From Singulisphaera sp045290345 (GTDB lineage Bacteria > Planctomycetota > Planctomycetia > Isosphaerales > Isosphaeraceae), in assembly GCF_045290345.1 (NCBI RefSeq), contig NZ_CP155448.1:11084-75083 (forward strand): a DNA stretch of 64,000 nt, given 5' to 3'. Within the stretch, counting starts at the first letter, position 1. Each line of letters opens with the position of its first letter. The notes below the pieces were generated by a model. The model was given only the letters and a program-made list of their open reading frames with translations, was not told where the DNA came from and did no database searches. A program made the translations under genes and the position numbers. Shown piece after piece: positions 35,764-44,658 of this stretch.

Positions 35764-38568
35764 ATGGAGGGACCGATGGATGAGCGACTTGATGGGGTTG
35801 TCCTGAATTCGAGCGATGACGGCGAAACGGTGACGAAGCCGTGCCATCTCGTGATCACCGTGCATGGCATTCGCACCTACGGCGACTGGCAAGCGGATCT
35901 GAAGGCACTGTTGGAGGAAGCTGAGCCCGGCGTCACCGTTCTGAATTATCAGTTCGGATATTTCTCCTCGCTTGCCTTTCTGGTTCCTCCACTCCGCTGG
36001 CTTGTGGCCTGGAGGTTCCGTCAGTTCTTCGCACATGCGATCGCGTCGGTCCCCGCCGGATCGCGAATCGATCTCGTGGCCCACAGCTTTGGAACCTACT
36101 TGGCGGCCTCGGCCGTGCCCCACGTTCCGAAGAGTCACCGGCTCCATACGATCATTCTGGCCGGCAGCGTGCTCCGCCCATCGTTCCCCTGGTATCGCTA
36201 CCAGCAGGCGGGATGCCTCCGCCGCGTGGTGAACGAGTGCGGTTGGGACGACACGGTTCTCGTCCTCTGCCAGTCCGCCGCCCTGATGATGGGCATGGCC
36301 GGGCGCGTCGGCTTCCAAGGGATGGTCGGCGGGCAATTCCTCAACCGGTACTACCGGTTCGGGCATGGCGGCTATTTCGATCGCGAACACAAGTTGATGC
36401 GAGAGAATTGGCTGCCGATCCTGACCACCGAGGCCCCGATTCCGGCGATCGACCATCGCCCCAAGCTGACCCATCTTGGTGGAGCCAGGCTCTTCTTGAT
36501 GAACAACCTCCAGTTCATCAAGGTTGCGGCCTTCGCCGCATTCGTCCTGGCGATCGTCTTGATTCCGGTCGACTGGATGCGCAAGGCCGACTATCAGAAG
36601 CGGGTGGAGCGGTTCGCACACATTGCGCGACTCGCCAATGCCGTGGAGATTCCCGACCGTGACCCGAGCCATGTCCGCGACCTGCTCCGGGTTGACGTTA
36701 GGGCCGGAGGCAGTGAACGGTCGATCGATCACATCATCGGTTCGGAAACCTCGCCCGGTGGCGACGACCTCGCGGATGGAGCGCTCGCCGAGGACGATGC
36801 CGAACCGCGCTGGTGGGAACGGATTCCGGGCTTCCAGGACAATGCCCGCGAAGCCTTCCGCGCCCGACAGTTGCACGCGCGGGCCAATTATCAGCTCGCG
36901 GCCGGCAAGCGAGGGAACACCCGCGACCTTTCCAAGGCACGGTTACTCTTCGAGGATGCCATCCGTTGCTATCGGCGGGTGATTCTCGACGACCCGGCCA
37001 ACGGATCGTTTGCCCTCTGTTTGATGGACTACGGCCGGCTCCTCAACGAGATGGGTTTCCCGCAACTGGCCGTCGAGCAATTCCGGAAGGTTCGCGAAGA
37101 CGTCTTCCCCAGGGACGCCAAAGGGGAGAGCTCGACGATGCCTCGTTCGCTCGTGATCGACTCGCTCGGTTACGAAGCCTCGGCACTGAGGGCGCTCGAG
37201 AAGTGGGATGAGTCCACCGACCGCTTGCTCCAGGCCGTACGCGAAGCCCGCACAGACGACTCGTTGCTCTCGTTCGTTTACAACGAACTCGCCTGGCACC
37301 GGATGGAACGTCTGGATGTGGCCAAGGCCAGGGAGGCCTTTTTCAAGGCCAAGTCTTCGTGCGAGGCGCTCGTTGAAAACGGCCAGTTCGTGTTCAAGAC
37401 GCGTCTTTACCATATCCGCCATGGGCTGGCGATGGCCGAGCGGCTCTGCGGGCGGCCCGACGAAGCCTACGGCCAATATGACCAGCTCGTCAAAGAACTC
37501 CAGGAGTTGATGCGGAACGACCTCGACTTCAATCCGAAGGAGCGCCGCGATCTCCGCACGCGGCTCGTCAATAGCATGGAGCGACGCGCCGATGTTCGGT
37601 TCTTCTCCCGGCGAGCGCCCACGTTCTTCCCGGAGTTCTCACCCGAACGCTACCAGAGTCTGCTCGCCAAGGTCGAGCAGGACTACCAGGAGGCCATCGA
37701 GCAGGTTGCCAACGACGACCTCACCTCGAAGACCCAGCTCCTCTACAAGAAAGTGATCGTGCGCTGCCTGGCCGAGATGGCCCGCAACTCCACGGGGCAC
37801 GATCGTCCCAAGGTCGCTCTCGAGCGGCCCACACTCGCGCCGATCGACATCGAGTTCGCCGAGTCCGAACGGACCTACAATGCCCTGCCTCCGGAACGCA
37901 GGAAGACGCTGAAGCTCTACCACGAGATCGCCGTGGCCTGCATGGATCTGCACAAGGTCCCCGATCGTGATGCGTATCTGACCCTCGACGGCGGGGACCC
38001 TGGATCGGCGAGGACACGTCGATTCGCCCCTCGGTCGATCGAGGAGCTCCGAGCGCTGACCGCTCGGTATGGCGCGCAATGCGAAATCCTCAACCGCGAG
38101 CGCGTCGAGATGCTGCTCGTCGCCCTGGAAGTCTTGCTCGAAGTCGGGGCCGAGACCAACGACCCGAAGAGTTCCCAGGATGCATCGCGAATGGTGGCGG
38201 TCCTCGGCGCCACAACCAAGGTTGCCTCCCACGACGAGTTGCGTACCTACGTCAACCGGTTCCATCGGATCGCAGCCAACAAGCTCGCCCCCCAGGACGA
38301 GCTGATCGCGTCGCGCCCTCGGGTCGAAACCCAGCGCGTGGTGCGCGATCAATCCTCGACCGTCCCACCTGGGGGTCGACTTCTCTTTTATCTTCAGCTC
38401 TCGCCCACCCGATCGCTGATGCTGACCGAAGCCCCCGAAGGCATGCCATCCCCTGCCCCCGCCGCGGAGGCGTTGACCGCCAAGCCCGGACTTGCCGATC
38501 CCAGGTCAGCTCACGATGACGAGCTCGCGCCCAGAACCGCACTGAAGCAGCCACTCGATCGGCCTTGA
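35764..38568 (+). CDS. Alpha/beta-hydrolase, transmembrane helix and TPR protein
   Basis: A 934-residue fusion. Residues about 26-210 look like an alpha/beta hydrolase: VITVHGIRTYGDWQADL (oxyanion strand) and LVAHSFGTYLAASAV with candidate nucleophile Ser108. One transmembrane helix lies at about 253-272 (VAAFAAFVLAIVLIPV). From about 360 to 760 there are helical repeats with TPR-like A/Y/L spacing (NYQLAAGKRGN, AREAFFKAKSSCEALVENG). The C-terminus is polar. The hydrolase would be on one side of the membrane and the helical repeats on the other, or both cytoplasmic on a hairpin. The start is 35764 or, with GGAGGG just upstream, 35776. Substrate and pathway are unknown; it is a lone gene. Confidence 0.75.
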   Translation: MEGPMDERLDGVVLNSSDDGETVTKPCHLVITVHGIRTYGDWQADLKALLEEAEPGVTVLNYQFGYFSSLAFLVPPLRWLVAWRFRQFFAHAIASVPAGSRIDLVAHSFGTYLAASAVPHVPKSHRLHTIILAGSVLRPSFPWYRYQQAGCLRRVVNECGWDDTVLVLCQSAALMMGMAGRVGFQGMVGGQFLNRYYRFGHGGYFDREHKLMRENWLPILTTEAPIPAIDHRPKLTHLGGARLFLMNNLQFIKVAAFAAFVLAIVLIPVDWMRKADYQKRVERFAHIARLANAVEIPDRDPSHVRDLLRVDVRAGGSERSIDHIIGSETSPGGDDLADGALAEDDAEPRWWERIPGFQDNAREAFRARQLHARANYQLAAGKRGNTRDLSKARLLFEDAIRCYRRVILDDPANGSFALCLMDYGRLLNEMGFPQLAVEQFRKVREDVFPRDAKGESSTMPRSLVIDSLGYEASALRALEKWDESTDRLLQAVREARTDDSLLSFVYNELAWHRMERLDVAKAREAFFKAKSSCEALVENGQFVFKTRLYHIRHGLAMAERLCGRPDEAYGQYDQLVKELQELMRNDLDFNPKERRDLRTRLVNSMERRADVRFFSRRAPTFFPEFSPERYQSLLAKVEQDYQEAIEQVANDDLTSKTQLLYKKVIVRCLAEMARNSTGHDRPKVALERPTLAPIDIEFAESERTYNALPPERRKTLKLYHEIAVACMDLHKVPDRDAYLTLDGGDPGSARTRRFAPRSIEELRALTARYGAQCEILNRERVEMLLVALEVLLEVGAETNDPKSSQDASRMVAVLGATTKVASHDELRTYVNRFHRIAANKLAPQDELIASRPRVETQRVVRDQSSTVPPGGRLLFYLQLSPTRSLMLTEAPEGMPSPAPAAEALTAKPGLADPRSAHDDELAPRTALKQPLDRP

Positions 38569-38593
38569 TGAGACCCGCGTTCTCCCTTCGGGC

Positions 38594-38626
38594 GGGGCTG
38601 GGGGCCTTCCATAGCTCCCCAGCCCC
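38594..38626 (+). terminator. GC-rich hairpin after the hydrolase-TPR gene
   Basis: GGGGCTGGGG (38594-38603) pairs perfectly with CCCCAGCCCC (38617-38626), 26 bases after the stop. There is no T tract, so it may slow or protect the 3' end instead of acting as a full intrinsic terminator. Confidence 0.35.
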
Positions 38627-38796
38627 CCGATGGTAGACGTCATGCCTGAACTCCCGTCGTCATGCCTCAACTCGCAACGGAAGCCTGCCCGGTCGTGACC
38701 AGTGTTCCTGGCTGCGAGACGGTACGTCCCTGAAGTGGCTGAACCGATTCAAAGTCGAAGGTTGCCTTCGCTCAATACGGGCAGAGACTCGTCTTC

Positions 38797-38812
38797 TGGC
38801 ATACGGGCTGCG
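38797..38812 (+). promoter_or_regulatory. Sigma-54-like promoter upstream of amtB
   Basis: TGGCATACGGGCTGCG fits the -24/-12 consensus TGGCAC-N5-TTGC: the GG and GC doublets are spaced correctly and TGGCA and TGC are intact. It lies about 190 bases before the amtB start. amtB genes are classically driven by RpoN with NtrC under nitrogen limitation. The rest of this 430-base gap shows nothing else clear. Confidence 0.4.
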
Positions 38813-38998
38813 TTAGCATCATTCCCAGTCGCCAACTTCCCCGGGCGAATCGACCCCTAGCTGAGTCGTATTGACGTCTCAAACTCATGTGCCACAAGAG
38901 ATTGAGCATCAAAGATTCGTCCTTGTCGGACGAAGGCCGGCGGGAAACTGGTGTGAAGCTCTCCTCCGTTGTTGCCTTTTATTTAGACGAGGATGCCC

Positions 38999-40372
38999 GT
39001 GAAACGTGCAACCCCCTTCCCCTTCCTGTTGCTGGTGGCGTTGGCCATCGCCGCTTTGGTTGTGAAGCCTACGCACAAGCCGACTCCTGTGGGAGAAGCG
39101 ATCAATTCCGGGGACGTGGCATGGATGCTCACTGCCGCGGCCCTCGTGCTTCTCATGACTCCGGGTCTCTCGTTCTTCTACGGCGGGATGGTCGGATTCA
39201 AGAACGTCGTCTCGACCATGCTGCAAAGCGTAGTCGCCCTTGGGGTTATCAGTCTTCTCTGGGTTTTTGTCGGTTTTAGCCTCGCCTTTGGAGACAGCAT
39301 CGGAGGTGTCATCGGAAACCCGATGACCTTCTTCATGTTTGACGGCGTCGGAGAAGCGACCCATCCTGGCCTTTCTCCCACGATTCCGCTGATCTTGTTC
39401 GCGCTCTTCCAGTTGAAGTTCGCGATCATCACGCCGGCCCTCATCACCGGGTCGTTCGCGGAGCGGGTCCGGTTCTCCTCCTACCTGCTGTTCATGGTCT
39501 TGTTCAGCCTGGTGATCTATAGCCCCCTGGCCCACATGACGTGGCACCCCGACGGCCTCCTTCGCAAGATGGGCGTCTTGGATTTCGCTGGCGGCACGGT
39601 CGTTCATATGTCGGCTGGTTTTGCGGCTTTGGCGGGTGCGATGGTCCTGGGCCGTCGTAAGAGCCACCTCGCCAAAGAGGCCCACTCGCCGGCGAATGTT
39701 CCCTTCGTACTCCTCGGAACCGGCATGCTCTGGTTCGGCTGGTTCGGATTCAACGCCGGTTCTGCGCTGGCCGCCAACGGGACGGCCGCCATGGCGTTTG
39801 GAACCACCAACACGGCGTCGGCCGCCGCGATGCTCGGCTGGATGTTCTTCGACTGGATGCGGGGCCATAAGCCGTCCGCACTCGGCGCCTGCATCGGTGC
39901 CGTCGTTGGCCTGGTCGCGATCACGCCGGCGGCCGGATTCGTGACGATCCGCGAGAGCATGGTCATCGGCCTGGTGGCGAGCGTGATCAGCAACCTGGCC
40001 GTCAATCTGAGAACGAAGTCGACCCTGGATGACACGCTCGACGTCTTCCCCTGCCATGGCGTCGGAGGCATGGTGGGCATGATCGCCACCGGTATCTTCG
40101 CCAAGGAAGTGGGGCTGACCTCGGGCGTCACGAAGACGTTCGTCTACCACCTCGTGGCGCTGGTCATCGTGGCCGTCTTCTCGTTTGTCGGTTCGATCAT
40201 TCTCTACAAGATCACCGACCTCATCATCCCGCTCCGGGTCACCCATGAGCAGGAAGACGAGGGACTCGACCTCAGCCAGCACGGCGAAACCGCTCTTGGA
40301 GCCGACCTCCTCGGCGGCGCCCACTCGAACGGACACGCCCCGGTCGAAATCGCGGTCGGAAGCGGATTCTGA
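38999..40372 (+). CDS. amtB: Ammonium transporter
   Basis: A 457-residue Amt/MEP/Rh channel with a cleavable-looking N-terminus (KRATPFPFLLLVALAIAALV) and eleven predicted helices. The pore histidines are visible: His203 (GTVVHMSAGF) and His353 (FPCHGVGGMVG). FFYGGMVGFKNVVS and WFGWFGFNAGSAL are family signatures. The C-terminal tail has DEGLDLSQHGE, the segment that contacts GlnK/PII proteins. It conducts ammonium into the cell. GTG 38999 is preferred to ATG 38993 because GAGG sits six bases before the GTG but abuts the ATG. No glnK/glnB gene is adjacent. Confidence 0.95.
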   Translation: MKRATPFPFLLLVALAIAALVVKPTHKPTPVGEAINSGDVAWMLTAAALVLLMTPGLSFFYGGMVGFKNVVSTMLQSVVALGVISLLWVFVGFSLAFGDSIGGVIGNPMTFFMFDGVGEATHPGLSPTIPLILFALFQLKFAIITPALITGSFAERVRFSSYLLFMVLFSLVIYSPLAHMTWHPDGLLRKMGVLDFAGGTVVHMSAGFAALAGAMVLGRRKSHLAKEAHSPANVPFVLLGTGMLWFGWFGFNAGSALAANGTAAMAFGTTNTASAAAMLGWMFFDWMRGHKPSALGACIGAVVGLVAITPAAGFVTIRESMVIGLVASVISNLAVNLRTKSTLDDTLDVFPCHGVGGMVGMIATGIFAKEVGLTSGVTKTFVYHLVALVIVAVFSFVGSIILYKITDLIIPLRVTHEQEDEGLDLSQHGETALGADLLGGAHSNGHAPVEIAVGSGF

Positions 40373-40416
40373 TCTCGGACGCCATCCGCCCTCGTAGCGA
40401 AATATCAAAAAGTCCG

Positions 40417-40457
40417 ATCCCCGCGGTGTCCGCCTTGCGAGACGCCGCGGGGATTTT
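40417..40457 (+). terminator. Intrinsic terminator of amtB
   Basis: ATCCCCGCGG (40417-40426) pairs with CCGCGGGGAT (40445-40454). The stem can extend by a T-G pair and GTC/GAC, and TTTT follows. It lies 45 bases after the amtB stop. Confidence 0.75.
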
Positions 40458-40694
40458 GTCGTTTCCGGCCTCGCAATCCCAACAAGTTCACCCTGGCGAC
40501 ACGTCCCAGTCACCTGATCAGGCCGCGATGCGACCGCAAAGCCCTGGCGCATTCGCACTTTTCGCTATGCCTTGATCGAGGTTGTTGGATAAAGTTGACC
40601 CTCTCGAAAAAAATGAAAAAAGGGTTCGAGTTCGCCTCGTCGTGCGAATCCATCCTCTTGGTAGGCGGGCGTCGAAAGAGAAAAGGCTCGGACC
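40458..40694. other. Upstream region of the sulfatase gene
   Basis: No gene. An A-rich run lies at about 40603-40620. A promoter for the sulfatase is expected here but none is clear enough to place. Confidence 0.3.
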
Positions 40695-42128
40695 ATGTTC
40701 CGATCGAGTGCTCATCGACTGATGTGCTTCCTCACCTTCGCGAGCGTGCTACTGCACGGGGCCGTGGCTGCCAGGGCCGAGCCCGCCAAGGAGAAGCGGC
40801 CGCCAAACATCGTGGTCGTCTTCGCGGATGATTTAGGCTATGCGGATGTCGGCTGCTTCGGCGCCAAGGGCTATGTGACCCCAAACATCGACCGGCTCGC
40901 CGCCGAGGGCATCCGCTTCACCGACTTTTATGTGCCCCAGGCGGTCTGTTCGGCGTCGCGCACCGCCTTGTTGACGGGCTGCTACCCCAATCGAGTCGGG
41001 ATCCTCGGCGCACTCGGTCCCGCATCAAAGATTGGGATCGCTGAGGGTGAATCGACGATTGCCGAAGTTCTTAAGCGACGCGGTTACGCGACGGCCATCT
41101 ACGGTAAGTGGCACCTGGGGCATCACCCCCAGTTCCTCCCGATCCGGCATGGGTTCGACGACTACTTCGGGCTCCCCTACTCTAACGATATGTGGCCGCA
41201 GCACCCGACGAACCGGTCTTTTCCCGACCTCCCCTTGATCGCGGGGGATCAGGTCGTCGCCACCAACCCCGACCAGAAGACACTGACAACCTCCTACGCG
41301 GAACACGCTGTTCGCTTTATTCAGAACAACAAGGAACGGCCCTTCTTCCTCTACCTCGCACACAGCATGCCCCACGTCCCGCTTTTTGTATCCGACATGT
41401 TCGCAGGTCAGACGACTCGGGGCCTGTTCGGTGATGTCATTGAGGAGCTTGATTGGTCGGTGGGCCAAGTTCTCAGCACGCTCAAGGAACAGGGACTCGA
41501 CGAGCGCACGCTCGTGATATTCACCTCCGACAATGGCCCTTGGTTATCGTACGGCGATCACGCCGGCTCGGCCGGCCCGCTCCGTGAGGGAAAGGGAACA
41601 TCGTTCGAGGGGGGCGTGCGCGAACCTTTCGTCGCGCGTTGGCCCGGCAAGATCCCCGCCGGATCGGTCTGCCGTGAGCCCGCCATGACCATCGACCTTC
41701 TCCCGACGTTCGCCTCGATCGCCGGAGCCGACCGTTCAGGCGACCGACTCATCGATGGCCGGAACATCGAGCCCCTGCTTACCGCTCAGCCTCAAGCCAA
41801 GAGCCCCCACGAAGCGCTCTACTTTTACTGGGGCCGAGAGCTCCAGGCCGTGCGTTCGGGCCACTGGAAACTTCACTTTCCGCACCAGTACCGAAGCCTC
41901 TCCGGTACGCCAGGCTCGAGCGGCAAGCCAGCGCCTTACCAGGAGCGCGCGATTGGCCTCAGCCTTTTTAATCTGGAGTCTGACCCTGGCGAAACACTCG
42001 ACGTTGCGGCCAAAAATCCAGACGTCGTGAAGCAACTCTCCCGCCTGGCAGACATCGCTCGCGACGACCTTGGAGACTCGGCGACCAACCATATCGGCAA
42101 GAACGTCCGTCGACCCGGGGAACTCTGA
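40695..42128 (+). CDS. Type I sulfatase (arylsulfatase-like), secreted
   Basis: A 477-residue formylglycine-dependent sulfatase. A signal peptide (about 1-28, LMCFLTFASVLLHGAVAARA) is followed by NIVVVFADDLGYADVGCFGA (metal-binding aspartates), CSASR at residues 85-89 where Cys85 is converted to formylglycine, GKWHLGHHP (catalytic Lys and His), and TSDNGPWLSYGDH (metal-binding D/N). Length and order match the family. It hydrolyses sulfate esters outside the cytoplasm, most likely on sulfated polysaccharides; the exact substrate cannot be read. Activation needs a formylglycine-generating or anaerobic maturase enzyme elsewhere. Confidence 0.93.
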   Translation: MFRSSAHRLMCFLTFASVLLHGAVAARAEPAKEKRPPNIVVVFADDLGYADVGCFGAKGYVTPNIDRLAAEGIRFTDFYVPQAVCSASRTALLTGCYPNRVGILGALGPASKIGIAEGESTIAEVLKRRGYATAIYGKWHLGHHPQFLPIRHGFDDYFGLPYSNDMWPQHPTNRSFPDLPLIAGDQVVATNPDQKTLTTSYAEHAVRFIQNNKERPFFLYLAHSMPHVPLFVSDMFAGQTTRGLFGDVIEELDWSVGQVLSTLKEQGLDERTLVIFTSDNGPWLSYGDHAGSAGPLREGKGTSFEGGVREPFVARWPGKIPAGSVCREPAMTIDLLPTFASIAGADRSGDRLIDGRNIEPLLTAQPQAKSPHEALYFYWGRELQAVRSGHWKLHFPHQYRSLSGTPGSSGKPAPYQERAIGLSLFNLESDPGETLDVAAKNPDVVKQLSRLADIARDDLGDSATNHIGKNVRRPGEL

Positions 42129-42264
42129 GCCCAAGCGGGTGGACCAGAACCTCGAAGGTATTGGAAGCATGCCTCAGCCGCAGACACTGACCCCGTCCAG
42201 TTCGCCGGCCAACGAACGGGAATCGATCGAATTGAGGCAGTCGTAAATCATGACATCGAGATTC

Positions 42265-44517
42265 CTATCTCCGATGTTTCGCCTTTGACTGATGCGTATT
42301 GGTCTCGATACCCTTTTGGATGATGATTCCATGGTTGCGCAGTTTGCTCCGTTCGATGGTCGTCAATTTTTTCAGGTCGATCGCGACAATCGTATTGCTA
42401 AGACGCTCAGCCTGGCGTTTCAACGCGGAGACGACACGGTCGGCCGTCGCCTGGTCAGGGCAGCGCAGCACGGTCAAAGTTGAAGTGGTGATCTGACGCA
42501 CCCAGTTCGCCCACTCCTCAACTTCACGTAGTACGTTCGCCGGTACTCCGTTACTTGCGTGAAGTTGGAGCCGTCGGAGGATCTCCACGGGCTTGAGACC
42601 GAGGCCGACCGCCTTGACGACCGAGTCCCGGGTAATCTTCAGGACCAACGCCCCTTGGCCACTCCCTGTTGCGGCTCGCTCGCAGAACTGGGCCAGGTCC
42701 GCGGCAGGAGCTGGATTCAGCCCAATCACGATTACGCTGAAATCGGGCTGAACGATCACGCGGGCCTCAGCACCAGTTGTCGGACTCCAATCCTCGCGCG
42801 TGATCTCACGGCCGAAATAGGCGTCATACCGTCGGTCACGGGCAATGCAGACTTGATCTTCCGCATCGATCGCCACCTGGACGCAGCCGAGCGGGATCAG
42901 TCGTTGTCGTACAAATGCGTTGATCAAGTTGCGGCCGATCACCTCACGCGCACTGTCCTGAGTAGGAACCAGCCGGGTGCGCCAGAAGACCGCGACCTGG
43001 TCCGGGTCGAGCCCTCGGTTCAACGGATTGTGCTCTCGGGCGACTAGATGGGTTTCCACACTGTCCAACCGGTAGTAAACCCCGGGCTTCAACAAGTTCA
43101 ACGCCTCGTCGAGGGACGCCCTCAACGCTTTATGATCGCTCAGCTTGGCGTCCCAGTAGTGAGGGACGCGTTTCCCATTGATAATCCGGACGGCCGTCAC
43201 GTGCTCTCCGAGAAAGCGGAAATCCGTGACGCTCAGATTGCTGAAATCATCGAACCGTGTAGCGGACCAATCCAGGTGCATGGTAAACATTGCATCTCTG
43301 TCTTTGTCGGCATTTAAAAGGTTGTAAATTCCCTGGTACTGATCAGCAAGGTCGCTGGACAACCACTTGTGCCCCCTGGAATTGAGCTGGAGCAGGACTT
43401 GCATTCCCTCAGCAACATCATTGACCAATTGGAGGGCTCTGGCCCAGGCGATGGCCTGGTTGACACGCGCCTCGTTGGTCCATCTCAGAACCTTCAACAG
43501 CCAGTCAGCCAAGGGTTCCAGAACGGTCTGAAATCGTTCAATCTCCTTGGAGAACAAGCACTGGTCCTGGCGGACTCGGGGCGGCTCACTCGCGATCTCC
43601 AAGAGTACGCCACGAAGGTCATTGACGATGACGCTCTCACTCGGTCCAACCTCCTTGGGGCGTTCGCAGACCTGGAGTGGGGGGCGTTCGCGAGGCTGGC
43701 GATTGCGGATCAACTGCTCGCGAACCGTAGGAAGGAACCCCACGATCACCTCCCACGATTTGGGCTCGAGATCCTCGACGAGCACTAGGTGAGCGATCAG
43801 CGTGTCTATCACTTCACGGACCTTCGCAGGATCGCTCCCCTCGATCCAGCCTGCCAATCCCACCAACGACACCGGCCCGGCGGCCTGGAGGATCACCTCC
43901 AGGATCTTCTCCACCAACGGCTCCTTCAGAGCTGCCGCGACCCACTCCGGCCATAAAGAAGAAAAAATATACCTCTGAATAACGTTTTCAATTTGAAAGC
44001 CATCAAGGATTTGCTGATTGCGAAGTATCGATTGAAGAACCCCATCGAGTTCATTACCCACAAAAACTTCATCGATATATTTTCGAAATTCGCTCGATTT
44101 CCCGGAAGCGAGTAGACGGTGTCGTTGCAACGCATGGAGGCGCGTCGTGAAGTCGTAGGCCTCGTCACAAACGATCGCCTGATCGCTGAACGCCCTGGAC
44201 CGGGCGGCTGCAATCTCGACCAATCCCGCGGCGATTAGCTCCTTCAGAATCGATGAGGGGAACCGGTTGATCGACACACCGGTACCGGCCGCGTTGGGTT
44301 TTGCCAAGCGTTTCTCAACGTCGAACTTGACCACATAGAGGAAGAAGTAACGGGCTTGGATCGAAAGCGCATGCCACTTGGCATCCCAGATCGTCAGGGA
44401 TTCGCGGCGATAGGCTTTCTGAAGGTGGTTGCGAAACTCCTTCTCTTTCGGCCTGATCCGCGACCCGTAACTCATCTCTTGCCTCGCAATCGCCGCTTGC
44501 CTGGTCTTGCCTTTCAA
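42265..44517 (-). CDS. Helicase-associated (XPB/Ssl2-like) domain protein without helicase motor
   Basis: A 750-residue cytoplasmic protein. The N-terminal region (about 1-250) is helical, with segments like winged-helix domains (SSILKELIAAGLVEIAAA). The C-terminal region (about 590-690) has RVIVQPDFSVIVIGLNPAPA, LVLKITRDSVVKAVGLGLKP and NVLREVEEWANWV, the pattern of the helicase C-terminal domain 3 (XPB/Ssl2-like) that elsewhere flanks a helicase. No Walker A/B or DEAD-type motifs are present, so it is not itself a helicase. It may be a DNA- or transcription-associated factor. It lies alone between the sulfatase and the giant surface gene. Function unknown. Confidence 0.65.
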   Translation of the reverse strand: MKGKTRQAAIARQEMSYGSRIRPKEKEFRNHLQKAYRRESLTIWDAKWHALSIQARYFFLYVVKFDVEKRLAKPNAAGTGVSINRFPSSILKELIAAGLVEIAAARSRAFSDQAIVCDEAYDFTTRLHALQRHRLLASGKSSEFRKYIDEVFVGNELDGVLQSILRNQQILDGFQIENVIQRYIFSSLWPEWVAAALKEPLVEKILEVILQAAGPVSLVGLAGWIEGSDPAKVREVIDTLIAHLVLVEDLEPKSWEVIVGFLPTVREQLIRNRQPRERPPLQVCERPKEVGPSESVIVNDLRGVLLEIASEPPRVRQDQCLFSKEIERFQTVLEPLADWLLKVLRWTNEARVNQAIAWARALQLVNDVAEGMQVLLQLNSRGHKWLSSDLADQYQGIYNLLNADKDRDAMFTMHLDWSATRFDDFSNLSVTDFRFLGEHVTAVRIINGKRVPHYWDAKLSDHKALRASLDEALNLLKPGVYYRLDSVETHLVAREHNPLNRGLDPDQVAVFWRTRLVPTQDSAREVIGRNLINAFVRQRLIPLGCVQVAIDAEDQVCIARDRRYDAYFGREITREDWSPTTGAEARVIVQPDFSVIVIGLNPAPAADLAQFCERAATGSGQGALVLKITRDSVVKAVGLGLKPVEILRRLQLHASNGVPANVLREVEEWANWVRQITTSTLTVLRCPDQATADRVVSALKRQAERLSNTIVAIDLKKLTTIERSKLRNHGIIIQKGIETNTHQSKAKHRR

Positions 44518-44583
44518 AGTTACGAATCAAAATTGAACCTGGATTGATTCAGAGTCAAGGCGTGAAGGTTGAGCGAATGAGAA

Positions 44584-44627
44584 GGGCCGCGTGAAGCCGG
44601 GCGAAATCGCCCAGTTCCACGCGGCCC
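44584..44627 (-). terminator. Terminator hairpin after the giant gene
   Basis: GGGCCGCGTG and CACGCGGCCC form a perfect 10-base stem enclosing a second GGGCG/CGCCC stem. On the minus strand it is followed by TTCTCATT. It lies 32 bases beyond the stop of the giant gene. Confidence 0.6.
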
Positions 44628-44658
44628 GCGAAGCATTGTTGACGGGAAGACTCAGACC

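Noticed and set aside
35509..36876. A 455-codon minus-strand frame
   Set aside because: Shadow of the hydrolase-TPR gene, whose domains and transmembrane helix are clear.
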